A stretch of DNA of 64,000 bases, taken from the NCBI GenBank assembly GCA_002438805.1, contig DJQV01000004.1, positions 12,075 to 76,074 on the forward strand. The letters run 5' to 3'. Shown here one piece after another: positions 33,438 to 42,712 of the stretch (its first letter is position 1; each line of letters begins with the position of its first letter). Below the pieces are notes generated by a model that saw only the letters and a list, made by a program, of their open reading frames with translations, did not search any database and was not told the origin of the DNA. The translations under genes and the position numbers were made by a program. The stretch is from Bacteroidales bacterium UBA6377. Lineage in GTDB: Bacteria; Bacteroidota; Bacteroidia; Bacteroidales; UBA932.

Positions 33438-34263
33438 ACTCAGGAAATTTGCGGAGAACGAGACTTTCTCCTGTCTTCTCCAGCCTTCTTCGCGGGAGCT
33501 TCTTGCGGATGGCTTTTTCAATCTCAAGGATCATCCGATAAAGGGGCATTGGAGGGAGAAGATGTTCCCCGGCGGTGCTCCGGATGCGCCGCTGGTGCTG
33601 GAGCTCGGCTGCGGCAAGGGGGAGTATACGGTTGATCTTGCTCTGCGCAATCCCGCTTCCGACTATGTCGGTGTGGATATCAAGGGTGCGCGCCTGTGGA
33701 AGGGGGCCGGCAGGGTCACGCGCGAGCATATCGGCAATGCTGCGTTCTTGCGCACCAGAGTGGAGTTTATCACAGCCTTTTTTGCCCCGGGGGAAGTGTC
33801 GGAAATCTGGTTGACTTTCTCTGATCCCCAGTTTCGCAGTGAAAATTCGCGTCTTACTTCGCCTCTTTTCCTTGAGCGCTACCGTTCTATGCTGAAGCCC
33901 GGGGGTGTGGTGCGTCTCAAGACGGATTCAATGTTCCTGCACCGCTATACCCGTGCGGTGTGCGAGGCCAATTCGTTGAAGATCCTCTCATGCACTGAGG
34001 ATCTGTATGGGGCGGAAGATCCGCTGATAGAGCCGGAAGTGCGTGAGGTTCAGACCTTTTATGAGAAAATGTTCCGCGAGCAGGGCTACGATATCACCTA
34101 TCTCTCGTTTGTGATCGACCATGACGGGTCTTTTGTCTCTCCGCGCGATCCGGAGGATTTCGACTCCGCCTACTGGCGCTCCATCGAGGGGCCGCGCCTT
34201 CTGTTCGGTCACGACTCCGCCGAGACCCGCCGCCAGAAGCTGAAGACCGCCCAGAAGGAGTAG
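33424..34263 (+). CDS. trmB: tRNA (guanine(46)-N7)-methyltransferase TrmB
   Basis: A 279-residue SAM methylase that makes m7G46 in tRNA. Motifs: the SAM loop ELGCGKGEYTVDLA, YVGVDIKG, and the TrmB signature WLTFSDPQFRSEN. Start at ATG 33424 (MGHDKLRKFAENE), which overlaps gldH; a longer frame reaching back to 33265 lies fully inside gldH and is not expected to be real. C-terminal residues extend about 50 beyond the E. coli size. Confidence 0.9.
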   Translation: MGHDKLRKFAENETFSCLLQPSSRELLADGFFNLKDHPIKGHWREKMFPGGAPDAPLVLELGCGKGEYTVDLALRNPASDYVGVDIKGARLWKGAGRVTREHIGNAAFLRTRVEFITAFFAPGEVSEIWLTFSDPQFRSENSRLTSPLFLERYRSMLKPGGVVRLKTDSMFLHRYTRAVCEANSLKILSCTEDLYGAEDPLIEPEVREVQTFYEKMFREQGYDITYLSFVIDHDGSFVSPRDPEDFDSAYWRSIEGPRLLFGHDSAETRRQKLKTAQKE

Positions 34264-34267
34264 CTTT

Positions 34268-35515
34268 CTACATGTCTTTTGACAGCCAGTTGCCGATAGA
34301 GATGACGTTGATGGTATAGCCGTTTTGTTCAATTGTCTCGTTTTGGTTCCAGGTGATTATTTGGAGGTTGCTGTTTTTCAACTCGCTAGCGCACTCAATA
34401 ATCGCATCGATTTCCCGTTTCCGGGTTCCTTTTCCTGACATGTCGTAACATACCTGGATCAGGCCTTGTGTCGTAATGCCTTTCCTGTATACGAAATCTA
34501 CCTCTTTTTCATTTCTTGATCGATAATAGAACAATTCGTTTTTCTTGAGGTCGTATCCTCTTTTGAGCAGTTCTGTGAAAACCATGTTCTCAAGCAGCCG
34601 TCCACGGTTGGGTGACAGTTCGAAGGCTCGGGCGTATATGAAGCCGGTGTCAATTACATAACATTTCCTGTCAGCCTTGTTCATGAGTTTGAATTTGCTG
34701 TTGAAACGGGGCAGAAACTGGAATAAGTAGGTGTTGCTCAAAAACCTACAGTAGTTTTGAACTGTCGTAACGCTTTTCATGTCAAGTTCCCCTGCAAGTG
34801 AGGAGGCGCTGAATGCATTGGTGAAGTTTGCAAGGAGCCAATTGGCAATGCTATATAAGTCGTCAACTTTCCTTATATTGTATCTCCTCACGAGATCTTT
34901 GACAATTGTTGAATCATATAGGCTTGAAAGGTACCCTTGCGTAACTTGTGGAGTGAGGGCGACTTCTGGATACCCTCCGTAGTTGAGATATCTTTCGTAT
35001 ACGGCATAGTCAGTGAGGCTCTCATTTCCTGCTCCAGTTATGTGCTCCAGATATTCGCGTGCCGAGAACGGGTAAATTCTTATTTCGAGGAAACGCCCTG
35101 AAAGAACGGAGGCTATGTCATCGGACAGCAAATTGGCATTAGATCCCGTTATGACCAGATTCATGCCCCTCCTGTACAATTTCTCTACCCAGAGGCTCCA
35201 TCCGTTGAGATTCTGTACTTCGTCAAGAAGCAGATACTCGTATCCTGGATATATTTCATCCAACAGGTCTTCAACCGTGTCTTCTGAAAAGCCTGAAAGC
35301 AGAGTGTTGTCGTCAAAATTCAGATATGCAAACTTCTTTCCTTTGAGCATCTGCACGGCAAGAGAAGACTTGCCTGCCCTTCGGGGGCCTGTTATCAGTT
35401 TGATAAGTTTGCTGGGTAAATATGAGGTCGCCATCCCATTGGCAACTCTTTCCAGATATTCCATGCTGAGAAGTTTGTCTCTCTCTGCTTTTTGTTTGAG
35501 AATGGCATTTTTCAT
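34268..35515 (-). CDS. AAA ATPase with DUF4143 domain (first of three)
   Basis: A 415-residue accessory ATPase. Walker A GPRRAGKS at 43-50, Walker B LLLDEVQN at about 96-102, and a C-terminal DUF4143 part with a restriction-nuclease-like motif (EKEVDFVYRKG, then QVCYD). The function of this family is unknown; it is often scattered in Bacteroidetes genomes in several copies. The gene is visibly richer in A+T than its neighbours, and is flanked by short spacers, suggesting transfer. A strong promoter with a palindromic TAATGGA/TCCATTA pair precedes it. Confidence 0.8.
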   Translation of the reverse strand: MKNAILKQKAERDKLLSMEYLERVANGMATSYLPSKLIKLITGPRRAGKSSLAVQMLKGKKFAYLNFDDNTLLSGFSEDTVEDLLDEIYPGYEYLLLDEVQNLNGWSLWVEKLYRRGMNLVITGSNANLLSDDIASVLSGRFLEIRIYPFSAREYLEHITGAGNESLTDYAVYERYLNYGGYPEVALTPQVTQGYLSSLYDSTIVKDLVRRYNIRKVDDLYSIANWLLANFTNAFSASSLAGELDMKSVTTVQNYCRFLSNTYLFQFLPRFNSKFKLMNKADRKCYVIDTGFIYARAFELSPNRGRLLENMVFTELLKRGYDLKKNELFYYRSRNEKEVDFVYRKGITTQGLIQVCYDMSGKGTRKREIDAIIECASELKNSNLQIITWNQNETIEQNGYTINVISIGNWLSKDM

Positions 35516-35537
35516 TTAGTAGAATTTTTGTAATGGA

Positions 35538-35568
35538 CAAAATTAGGCTTTTTTATCCATTATACAAA
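35538..35568 (-). promoter_or_regulatory. promoter of the DUF4143 ATPase with overlapping inverted repeat
   Basis: On the minus strand: TTTG (35568-35565), a 19-base spacer, TAATTTTG (35545-35538), a complete phylum promoter. TAATGGA (35531-35537) and TCCATTA (35556-35562) are inverted copies that overlap the promoter and may be an operator. Confidence 0.65.
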
Positions 35569-35669
35569 GTTTTTTGGATAATGGGATTGTCATGATGGCA
35601 AGAGCTCTTGTGTGATCCGGATTCTTTTCCTATTCTTGCAAAAATAATTTTTTTAAAAAACGTGTATGC

Positions 35670-36626
35670 GTGAATGGTATGGCGAATCTTCCGAGTAAAA
35701 TACTGTCTCTGTCCGCGCTCGACCTTTCAGACCCGTCGTGCACATTCGTCGGCAATCCGGCTCTTAAATCAAGTTACACCTGGTCAGCCAACATCAGGAC
35801 CAAATACAATGACCGCAAAAAGAAAAGAACCTTCACTGCACGTGCCAATGGCTCCGTGAGGCAGAACCCTATGGCAAGCCTTATATGGTATGATGCTGCC
35901 GGTCAAAGATTCAGCCGTCCTGTGAGCATGGACACCCCACAGACAAGCATATCTGCAAGTCTGACAGCGACAACGCCTCTGGATGGAGCAGCCAAGTGGA
36001 TGTTTGACATAAGCCCATCCTTCTCCGGTCAGTTTGCCCAGAGTCTGTCCGTCGGTTCTGTTTATTCCGGGGACATCACATACGAAGCTTTGTCCGGATG
36101 GCTTGAGGACAGCGCCGTGATTGAAAAATCAGATCTCGTCAATTGCAACTATGGGGTCAGTCTTGGCCTGCAGGGCAGTTTCTCTTCTGTCAGCCTGCAA
36201 GCCAAAGCTGATTGGAACTACCGCGACTACCGCTGGGCAGAAGAATCTCTGCTTAACAGGCAAGTGCACGACGGTTCGTTCAAATTCGAGGTGCTCTATC
36301 GCCCCGGAGCCGGATGGGAGATGCAAGGCAAAGCGGAACAGCTTGTGTATCTGGGTTATCCTGGGGGGCTTACGAGGCCGGAAACAATCCTGAGCCTACG
36401 CGTTGCCAAGAAAATAGGACCGGTCAACGTCAGCCTGAGCGGAGCGGATTTGCTTGACTCGCGTGGGGCGTTCTCGTATCGCCCGGGCCCGACGATGACC
36501 GAGTACACGCATTCCGTCCATTTCGGCCGCACCGTGATGATCGGCATCGCTCTGGACTTCGGCAAGTTCTCGGCCACGAAAGCCGCCAAGGCGAATATAG
36601 CCGCAAGCGGGATGCTGATGAATTAG
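35670..36626 (+). pseudogene. C-terminal remnant of an outer-membrane beta-barrel receptor
   Basis: The 318-residue frame has no signal peptide, no plug domain and no TonB box, but shows long runs of alternating beta-strands (WSANIRTKYND; SLIWYDAAGQRF; AKADWNYRDYRWA) and ends like a barrel terminus (VMIGIALDFGKF). It resembles the C-terminal half of the OMP_b-brl_3/TonB-receptor barrels in Bacteroidetes. It begins with a GTG after an A+T-rich stretch with no convincing promoter. I read it as a truncated gene lying next to a probable insertion (the DUF4143 ATPase). Alternative: a genuine short barrel protein with non-classical export; less likely. Confidence 0.55.
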
Positions 36627-37489
36627 ACTTCCACCCAATGGATGCGGGCACCGCTGCGCTCCATGCCCCGGAACCAGGTCATCTGGCGTTTGGCGAACTG
36701 GTGGATGGCGATGGCGAGTCTCTCACGCATCTGCCCGTAGCTGAGCTGGCCCAGAAGATAGAGTGTGACGAACTTGTACTCAAGCCCGTAGGAAATGAGA
36801 GTTTCTGCCGGCACTCCGCTGTCCAGCAGGCCCTGTATCTCCTCCACCATTCCCTCTTTGAGACGGGCGTCCAGCCGGCGGTCTATCCTTTCGTTGCGCA
36901 CCTCGCGTGAGACGAGGGTCCCGATGAAGTAAGGATGCCTCGGCAGGCCCTCGGCCCGGGACGCTCCGCGTTCCGCGCTCAAAGCCGACTTGCTGGAGAA
37001 GTCGTAGCCGGCGGTGACGGCGTTGATGTACATTCCCGTGCCGCCGCACAGTATGGGCACCATGTTCCTGGAGCGGATGTCCGCCCAGACGCGGCGGAAG
37101 TCCTGCTGAAACTGGAATACGTTGTATTGCGCCCCGGCGGGAAGGATATCTATAAGATGATATGGGACATCCCCGTATTCGGATAGATCCTTGCCCGTGC
37201 CTATGTCCATACCTTTATATACTTGCCGGGAGTCGGCGGAGATGATCTCTGCACCGTCTATTACAGGCGCGTCAGTCATCCTCCCCGGGCAGCCCTCGAA
37301 GAGCCCGAGGGCCGCGCAGGCGTTGATCTCGTTTGCAAGCTGCACTGCATAACGCGTCTTGCCTGAGGCTGTGGGCCCGAGCACGACTATCAAGTCCACC
37401 TGTCCGTCGAGATACTCGCGGGCAAGCGCGCCGAAGTCAATCTCCTCCGGCTCCGGGAGCTCGGCTATGACAGGCTTGCGCTGGGGCAT
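36623..37489 (-). CDS. miaA: tRNA dimethylallyltransferase
   Basis: A 288-residue enzyme that transfers the dimethylallyl group to A37 of tRNAs reading UNN codons. P-loop GPTASGKT at 38-45; substrate site ISADSRQVYKGMDIGTGKD. The ~30 residues before the P-loop are more than usual (E. coli begins about 10 before); there is no internal Met to shorten it, so it may be a real extension. It shares a TTAG 4-base overlap with the convergent barrel remnant and lies 5 bases behind smpB. Confidence 0.93.
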   Translation of the reverse strand: MPQRKPVIAELPEPEEIDFGALAREYLDGQVDLIVVLGPTASGKTRYAVQLANEINACAALGLFEGCPGRMTDAPVIDGAEIISADSRQVYKGMDIGTGKDLSEYGDVPYHLIDILPAGAQYNVFQFQQDFRRVWADIRSRNMVPILCGGTGMYINAVTAGYDFSSKSALSAERGASRAEGLPRHPYFIGTLVSREVRNERIDRRLDARLKEGMVEEIQGLLDSGVPAETLISYGLEYKFVTLYLLGQLSYGQMRERLAIAIHQFAKRQMTWFRGMERSGARIHWVEV

Positions 37490-37494
37490 GTCGG

Positions 37495-37950
37495 CTATTC
37501 CCTTTCGAGTTCGCGCCGGATGTCCTTCTCCTTGATGCTGGCGCGCTTGTCGTATTCTTTCTTTCCCTTGGCGAGGGCGATGTGGACCTTGGCGTAGCCG
37601 TTGTCGGAGATGTAGACTCTTGTGGCCACTATTGTCAGGCCCTTGGTCTTGACGGCCTGGGCGAGGTGACGGAGTTCGCGGGCGGTGAGCAGCAGTTTGC
37701 GGTCACGCATCGGCTCATGGCTGCTCCAGGCCGAGGCCCAGAAGTAGGTGGCGATGTTCATCCCGCGCAGGTAGAGTTCTCCGCCGGAGAAGTAGCAGTA
37801 GGCGTCCTGGAGCGATGCCTTGCCGGCGCGGATGGACTTTATCTCAGTGCCCACTAGCACTATCCCGGCATCGTACTGCTCCAGGAACTCGTACTCGAAG
37901 GAGGCCTTCTTGTTGTTTATGTTGACCTTGGGGGCCTTGTCCCGTTTCAT
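37495..37950 (-). CDS. smpB: SsrA-binding protein SmpB
   Basis: A 151-residue tmRNA-binding protein for rescue of stalled ribosomes. [21 protein letters not shown] is the family opening and the basic C-terminus ([16 protein letters not shown]) is complete. Its ATG overlaps the metK stop by 4 bases (ATGA), so it is co-expressed with metK and miaA. Confidence 0.96.
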   Translation of the reverse strand: MKRDKAPKVNINNKKASFEYEFLEQYDAGIVLVGTEIKSIRAGKASLQDAYCYFSGGELYLRGMNIATYFWASAWSSHEPMRDRKLLLTARELRHLAQAVKTKGLTIVATRVYISDNGYAKVHIALAKGKKEYDKRASIKEKDIRRELERE

Positions 37951-39182
37951 AGCCCGAACTCTTTTTTGATGCGCTCCACGCTGTCAAGCTTCTCCCATCC
38001 AAAGAACTGCATGCCGTCCTTGACGTAAGGTTCGCGCCCGAAGTGGCCGTAGGCCGCACAAGGTTCGTAGATAGGGTTCTTGAGTTGGAAACGCTCTATT
38101 ATGGCAGCCGGCCGCAGGTCGAAGAGAGCCGGAATCCTGCTGGCTATGAATGCATCGGCATCCTGTCCGGAATGTCCCGGGATGGAGGCTGTGCCGTATG
38201 TGTCCACGAAGATGCTGACCGGCTCGGCCACGCCGATGGCGTATGAGACCTGCACAAGGCACTCTTTGGCGATTCCCGCCGCCACGAGGTTCTTGGCGAT
38301 GTGCCTTGCGGCGTAGGCTGCGGAACGGTCCACCTTGGATGGGTCCTTGCCGGAGAACGCGCCGCCGCCGTGGGCCCCTCGTCCGCCGTATGTGTCAACT
38401 ATGATTTTGCGTCCGGTGAGCCCGGTGTCCCCGGCAGGGCCGCCGATGACGAACTTGCCGGTAGGGTTGACATGGAGGATGAACTTGCCGTCGAAGAGAC
38501 GGGCCGTCTTCTTCGGGAGGGAGGCTATGAGTCTCGGGATCACGATGTTGCGCACATCTTTCTCGATGCGGTCGTGCATCTGCTCATCGGAGCCGAACTC
38601 ATCGTGCTGGGTACTCAATACAATGGTATGCACGCGCAGCGGCTTGTGCTTCTCCGAGAACTCCACGGTGAACTGGGACTTGGCGTCCGGGCGGAGGTAA
38701 GGCATGAGCTCCGGCTCGTTGTGCCGGATGTCGGAGAGGACGAGGAGCAGCTTGTGGGCAAGTGAGAGTGCGAGAGGCATGTACTCTTCAGTGTCGATGC
38801 TGGCGTAGCCGAACATCATGCCCTGATCCCCGGCGCCCTGGTCGAGCGGCTCGGAGCGGACTACGCCGCGGTTGATGTCCGCGCTCTGCTCGTGGATGGT
38901 GGAGATGATGCCGCAGGAGGAGGCGTCGAAGCCGTATTCGGCCTTGGTATAGCCGATCTTCCTGATGACGCGGCGTGCTACTGCCGGGATGTCCACGTAG
39001 GCGTCTTCGCTGCGCACTTCACCGCCCACGACCACGAGGCCTGCGGTGCAGAAAGTCTCGCACGCGACTTTGGCCTCCTTGTCCTGGCGGAGGAATTCAT
39101 CGAGGATTGCATCTGAAATCTGGTCAGCGACCTTGTCGGGATGACCTTCGGAGACTGACTCCGATGTGAAAAGGTAGTTCAT
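37947..39182 (-). CDS. metK: S-adenosylmethionine synthase
   Basis: A 411-residue enzyme that makes SAM from methionine and ATP. The N-terminal [21 protein letters not shown], GGxGGA-type [17 protein letters not shown] and the second-domain [14 protein letters not shown] motif are intact. The start at ATG 39182 matches the family opening; an ATG three codons earlier (39191) is possible. A TATATTTG box at 39245-39252 would give a 62-base leader, but I see no SAM riboswitch in 39183-39245. First gene of metK-smpB-miaA; SAM feeds the trmN6, trmB and rRNA methylases. Confidence 0.96.
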   Translation of the reverse strand: MNYLFTSESVSEGHPDKVADQISDAILDEFLRQDKEAKVACETFCTAGLVVVGGEVRSEDAYVDIPAVARRVIRKIGYTKAEYGFDASSCGIISTIHEQSADINRGVVRSEPLDQGAGDQGMMFGYASIDTEEYMPLALSLAHKLLLVLSDIRHNEPELMPYLRPDAKSQFTVEFSEKHKPLRVHTIVLSTQHDEFGSDEQMHDRIEKDVRNIVIPRLIASLPKKTARLFDGKFILHVNPTGKFVIGGPAGDTGLTGRKIIVDTYGGRGAHGGGAFSGKDPSKVDRSAAYAARHIAKNLVAAGIAKECLVQVSYAIGVAEPVSIFVDTYGTASIPGHSGQDADAFIASRIPALFDLRPAAIIERFQLKNPIYEPCAAYGHFGREPYVKDGMQFFGWEKLDSVERIKKEFGL

Positions 39183-39244
39183 TTTTAGCATTTTTTAATA
39201 CGAGGTTGCAAGCATACAAATCTTTCCTCGTAGTTTTTCGGCTG

Positions 39245-39252
39245 CAAATATA
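39245..39252 (-). promoter_or_regulatory. -7 box of metK
   Basis: TATATTTG on the minus strand matches TAnnTTTG; the -33 element is not clear. The ATG is 62 bases downstream. Confidence 0.4.
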
Positions 39253-39367
39253 ACAATAAATTAACATATCCCAGCCCGAAAAGTTTGGCCGATTGCCGGG
39301 GAAACACTACCTTTGCGCCGTTTTTCAGTAGTGATGAATAGAAGAAATCGAAATACTTATAAATTCG

Positions 39368-39375
39368 TATATTTG
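39368..39375 (+). promoter_or_regulatory. -7 box of the Oar-like receptor gene
   Basis: TATATTTG at 39368-39375, 38 bases before the ATG. No matching -33 was found. Confidence 0.4.
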
Positions 39376-39413
39376 TACGAGGAAAATCTATCACTTTATT
39401 ATTATAAAACGGT

Positions 39414-42400
39414 ATGAAACAAACAATCAAAAGCCTTTTGCTGTCTTTTGCGGCAATGCTTTTCGTTATCTCGGCTTCGGCCCAGGTAACTACCTCATCC
39501 CTGAACGGTAAGGTTACCGATTCCAGGGGAGAGTCTCTACCGGGCGCGGCCGTGGTCGCAGTCCACACGCCTTCAGGTACACAGTACCATGCGATTGTCA
39601 ACGCTGAAGGCCGTTATTTCATCAACGGTATGCGTGCCGGCGGTCCTTACACCGTAGAGGTGAGCTGCCTCGGATACCAGACCGTGACTTTCACCGACAT
39701 CACTCTCCAGCTCGGTGAGCCTGCGCAGCTCGACGCCTATCTCAACGACGACAAGGAGATGCTCTCCGAGGCCATCGTGGTCTCTTCTGCAGCTTCCAAG
39801 TTCGCAATCGAGAAGACCGGCGCCTCAACCAACATCAACAGCCGCCAGATCACAGCTCTTCCTACTGTGAGCAGGAGCCTTACCGATCTCACCCGTCTTT
39901 CTCCTTACGGAGGCGACGGCATGACTTTCAGCGGCTCAGACGGACGTACGGCCAATGTCACCGTGGACGGTGCCGACTTCAACAATAACTTCGGACTCAG
40001 CTCTGGTCTCCCTGGCGGCGGCAATCCTATTTCCATCGAGGCCATCCAGGAGGCGCAGGTTGTGATATCCCCTTACGATGTCCGCCAGACCAACTTCATC
40101 GGAGGTGGTATGAATATGGTGACCAAGTCCGGTACCAACACTTTCAGGGGATCCGCCTACGTATATCATAACAACGAGAACATGCGCGGCAACACTGTCG
40201 CCGGTCAAGAGATAGCCGGCGCCCGTGATACAGACCGCAGCACCACCTACGGCTTCACCCTCGGCGGACCTATCGTCAAGAACAAGCTCTTCTTCTTCGT
40301 CAACGCAGAGTACACGACCTCTCCTTCTGTGGCAGTGCGCTGGAGGGCTTCCGAGGACGGTGTGGGTGATGAGACCAAGTATCTCTCTTACGCTTCAGTA
40401 GCTGATATGGAGAGGGTCTCAGAATTCGTCAAGGAGAAATACGGCTACGACACAGGTTCATTCACCGATTTCCCTTCCGATGAAAGCAACCAGAAGATCC
40501 TCGCCCGCATCGACTGGAACATCAATGACAACAACAAGCTGGCCCTGCGTTACAACTACACCAACAACACCTACTGGCAGGCGCCTAACGCATCTTCAAT
40601 GGACGGCGGTACCCGTTCTGCTTATGGACGTACCTCCCTCTATTCAATGTCTTATGCGAACTCCATGTACTCGATGAACAATCTTGTGCATACCGCGTCC
40701 CTTGACCTCAACAGCAAGATTTCCGACAGGCTCAGCAACCAGTTCCTCGCCACCTTCTCAAAACTTGACGATGTCCGCGGCACCAACTCCGACGAGTTCC
40801 CGTTCATCGACATCCAGGACGGCAGCGGCAACAATGTGCAGTACATCGCCCTCGGATACGAGCTCTTCACCAAGAACAACGCCGTGCACAACACCGTGGT
40901 CAACATCAAGGACGACCTCACATACTACTATGGCAACCACAAGATTATGGGCGGTGTGAGCTACGAGTACCAGATGGCCGACAACGCCTACATGCGCAAT
41001 GGTACCGGTTACTACCGCTACGCCAGCGTAGATGACTTCATCAACGGTGCTGCTCCTGAGGTTGTCTGCCTCACCTACGGCTACGATGGCGAGACCAATC
41101 CTGCAGCCCGCGTAAGGTTTAACAAGCTCGGCGCATACGTCCAGGATGACTGGAGCGTGACCCCGAACTTCAAACTCACCGCAGGTCTCCGTCTCGACGG
41201 TCTCTTCTTCGACAACTCAGACCTGATGACCAACAACGCCATCCTTGGTCTCACCTACTACGACAGCAAGGGCAATGAGCGCCATATCGACACCGGCACC
41301 TGGCCGAAGGGCAGGGTGACCGTATCCCCTCGTATCGGCTTCAACTGGGATGTCTTCGGCAACAAAGTTCTCAAGGTGCGTGGCGGTACAGGCTTCTTCT
41401 CAGGCCGTCTGCCTCTCGTGTTCTTCACCAACATGCCGACCAACTCCGGTATGGTGCAGTATGCTGCCCAGCTTAACGCCAAGAGTGTTGATATGAACCA
41501 GTTTGCCGGCGGTCTCGTTACAGACGCCAACGGCAAGGCTACCACTGCCGCCCTCTACGACAAGCTCATCTCCATGGGCTATCCTAGCACCATCACTCCA
41601 GAGACAGGTACCAAGCCGTCTTCAATCTCTGCGGTTGACCCTAACTTCAAGATGCCTCAGGTCTGGAAGACCTCCCTGGCCATCGACTACAGTTTCCCGA
41701 CTTCATTCCCGTTCTCTGTGACTGCTGAAGGCATCTTCAACAAGACCATCAACGGTGTGATGATTTCCGACTGGAGCATGATGCCTGTCGAGGGCTTCGC
41801 GAGGTTCAACGGAGTGGACAACCGTCCGGTGTTCCCTTCACCGTTCCGCAACGGCACCAAGGCTTTCGTCCTTGAGAACACCAACAAGGGTTACGGCTAC
41901 CTCGCCAGCCTCACCGTCAACATGCGCCCTGTGGAGAACCTCTCTTTCATGGCTTCCTACACCCGCTCAGCTTCCAAGGAGATCACCAGCATGCCTGGCT
42001 CCGCAGCCGAGTCCGCATTCACTTATGTGCCTACCTACGAAGGGCCAAACAACATAAAGCTCCACAATTCAGCTAACGTTACCCCGGATCGTGTGGTTGC
42101 ATCCCTCACCTACGATGACAAGAGCAACAACCATTACAGTTTCATCTATGAGGCCAAGAGGGGCGGAGCCAACTACTCCTACATGCTCTCCAACGACATG
42201 AACGGCGACGGCTACAGCTACGACGCCCTTTACATCCCTACCGATGAGCAGGTGGCCAACAACGAGTTCCGCTTCGTCTCAGAGGACGACAAGACCCGCT
42301 TCATGGACTATGTCCACAAGGACAGCTATCTCAGCAAGCATCAGGGCGAATATGCTGAGGCTTACAGCGTGTATACTCCTTGGTTCCACAGGCTTGACTT

Positions 42401-42695
42401 CAGCTACAAGCACGACTTCAAGGTACGTGTAGGCAGCAGCACCAACACCCTGCAGCTCAACCTTGACATCAAGAACGTGCTCAACCTCTTCAACTCCAAC
42501 TGGGGTGTGATGAAGGTCATCAACCCTGACATCACCGATGCCCGTATCCTCAAGTACGAGGGTGCAGACGCTGAAGGTTACCCGACTTTCTCTACTCCTA
42601 AGGCCGTCAGCGGAAGCCTTGAGACTTTCACTCCGAACTATGTCATCGGCCAGTGGTGGTACGCTTCTGTGGGTATCAAGTATATGTTTAACTAA
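39414..42695 (+). CDS. Oar-like TonB-dependent receptor with N-terminal carboxypeptidase-regulatory domain
   Basis: A 1093-residue outer-membrane transporter. Signal peptide about 24 residues; then a CarboxypepD_reg beta-sandwich (residues 28-110: SSLNGKVTDSRGESLPGAAV, PYTVEVSCLGYQTV), a plug domain (about 140-250, with VTVDGADFNNNFGLSSGLPGG), and a large 22-strand barrel ending in YMFN. It belongs to the Oar group of SusC-like receptors but has no SusD partner beside it. The next gene is a BACON/OB lipoprotein, 17 bases away, likely the surface partner. The substrate is unknown; the neighbourhood suggests nucleic acid or oligonucleotides. Confidence 0.88.
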   Translation: MKQTIKSLLLSFAAMLFVISASAQVTTSSLNGKVTDSRGESLPGAAVVAVHTPSGTQYHAIVNAEGRYFINGMRAGGPYTVEVSCLGYQTVTFTDITLQLGEPAQLDAYLNDDKEMLSEAIVVSSAASKFAIEKTGASTNINSRQITALPTVSRSLTDLTRLSPYGGDGMTFSGSDGRTANVTVDGADFNNNFGLSSGLPGGGNPISIEAIQEAQVVISPYDVRQTNFIGGGMNMVTKSGTNTFRGSAYVYHNNENMRGNTVAGQEIAGARDTDRSTTYGFTLGGPIVKNKLFFFVNAEYTTSPSVAVRWRASEDGVGDETKYLSYASVADMERVSEFVKEKYGYDTGSFTDFPSDESNQKILARIDWNINDNNKLALRYNYTNNTYWQAPNASSMDGGTRSAYGRTSLYSMSYANSMYSMNNLVHTASLDLNSKISDRLSNQFLATFSKLDDVRGTNSDEFPFIDIQDGSGNNVQYIALGYELFTKNNAVHNTVVNIKDDLTYYYGNHKIMGGVSYEYQMADNAYMRNGTGYYRYASVDDFINGAAPEVVCLTYGYDGETNPAARVRFNKLGAYVQDDWSVTPNFKLTAGLRLDGLFFDNSDLMTNNAILGLTYYDSKGNERHIDTGTWPKGRVTVSPRIGFNWDVFGNKVLKVRGGTGFFSGRLPLVFFTNMPTNSGMVQYAAQLNAKSVDMNQFAGGLVTDANGKATTAALYDKLISMGYPSTITPETGTKPSSISAVDPNFKMPQVWKTSLAIDYSFPTSFPFSVTAEGIFNKTINGVMISDWSMMPVEGFARFNGVDNRPVFPSPFRNGTKAFVLENTNKGYGYLASLTVNMRPVENLSFMASYTRSASKEITSMPGSAAESAFTYVPTYEGPNNIKLHNSANVTPDRVVASLTYDDKSNNHYSFIYEAKRGGANYSYMLSNDMNGDGYSYDALYIPTDEQVANNEFRFVSEDDKTRFMDYVHKDSYLSKHQGEYAEAYSVYTPWFHRLDFSYKHDFKVRVGSSTNTLQLNLDIKNVLNLFNSNWGVMKVINPDITDARILKYEGADAEGYPTFSTPKAVSGSLETFTPNYVIGQWWYASVGIKYMFN

Positions 42696-42712
42696 TTTCA
42701 GAGCAGAATAAT

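Noticed and set aside
34268..36626. Insertion-sequence boundaries around the ATPase and barrel remnant
   Set aside because: No transposase, terminal inverted repeats or target duplications could be found by eye, so only an inferred insertion is reported.
39183..39413. SAM riboswitch before metK
   Set aside because: The 62-base leader is too short and I saw no SAM-aptamer motif; the rest holds only the two divergent -7 boxes.
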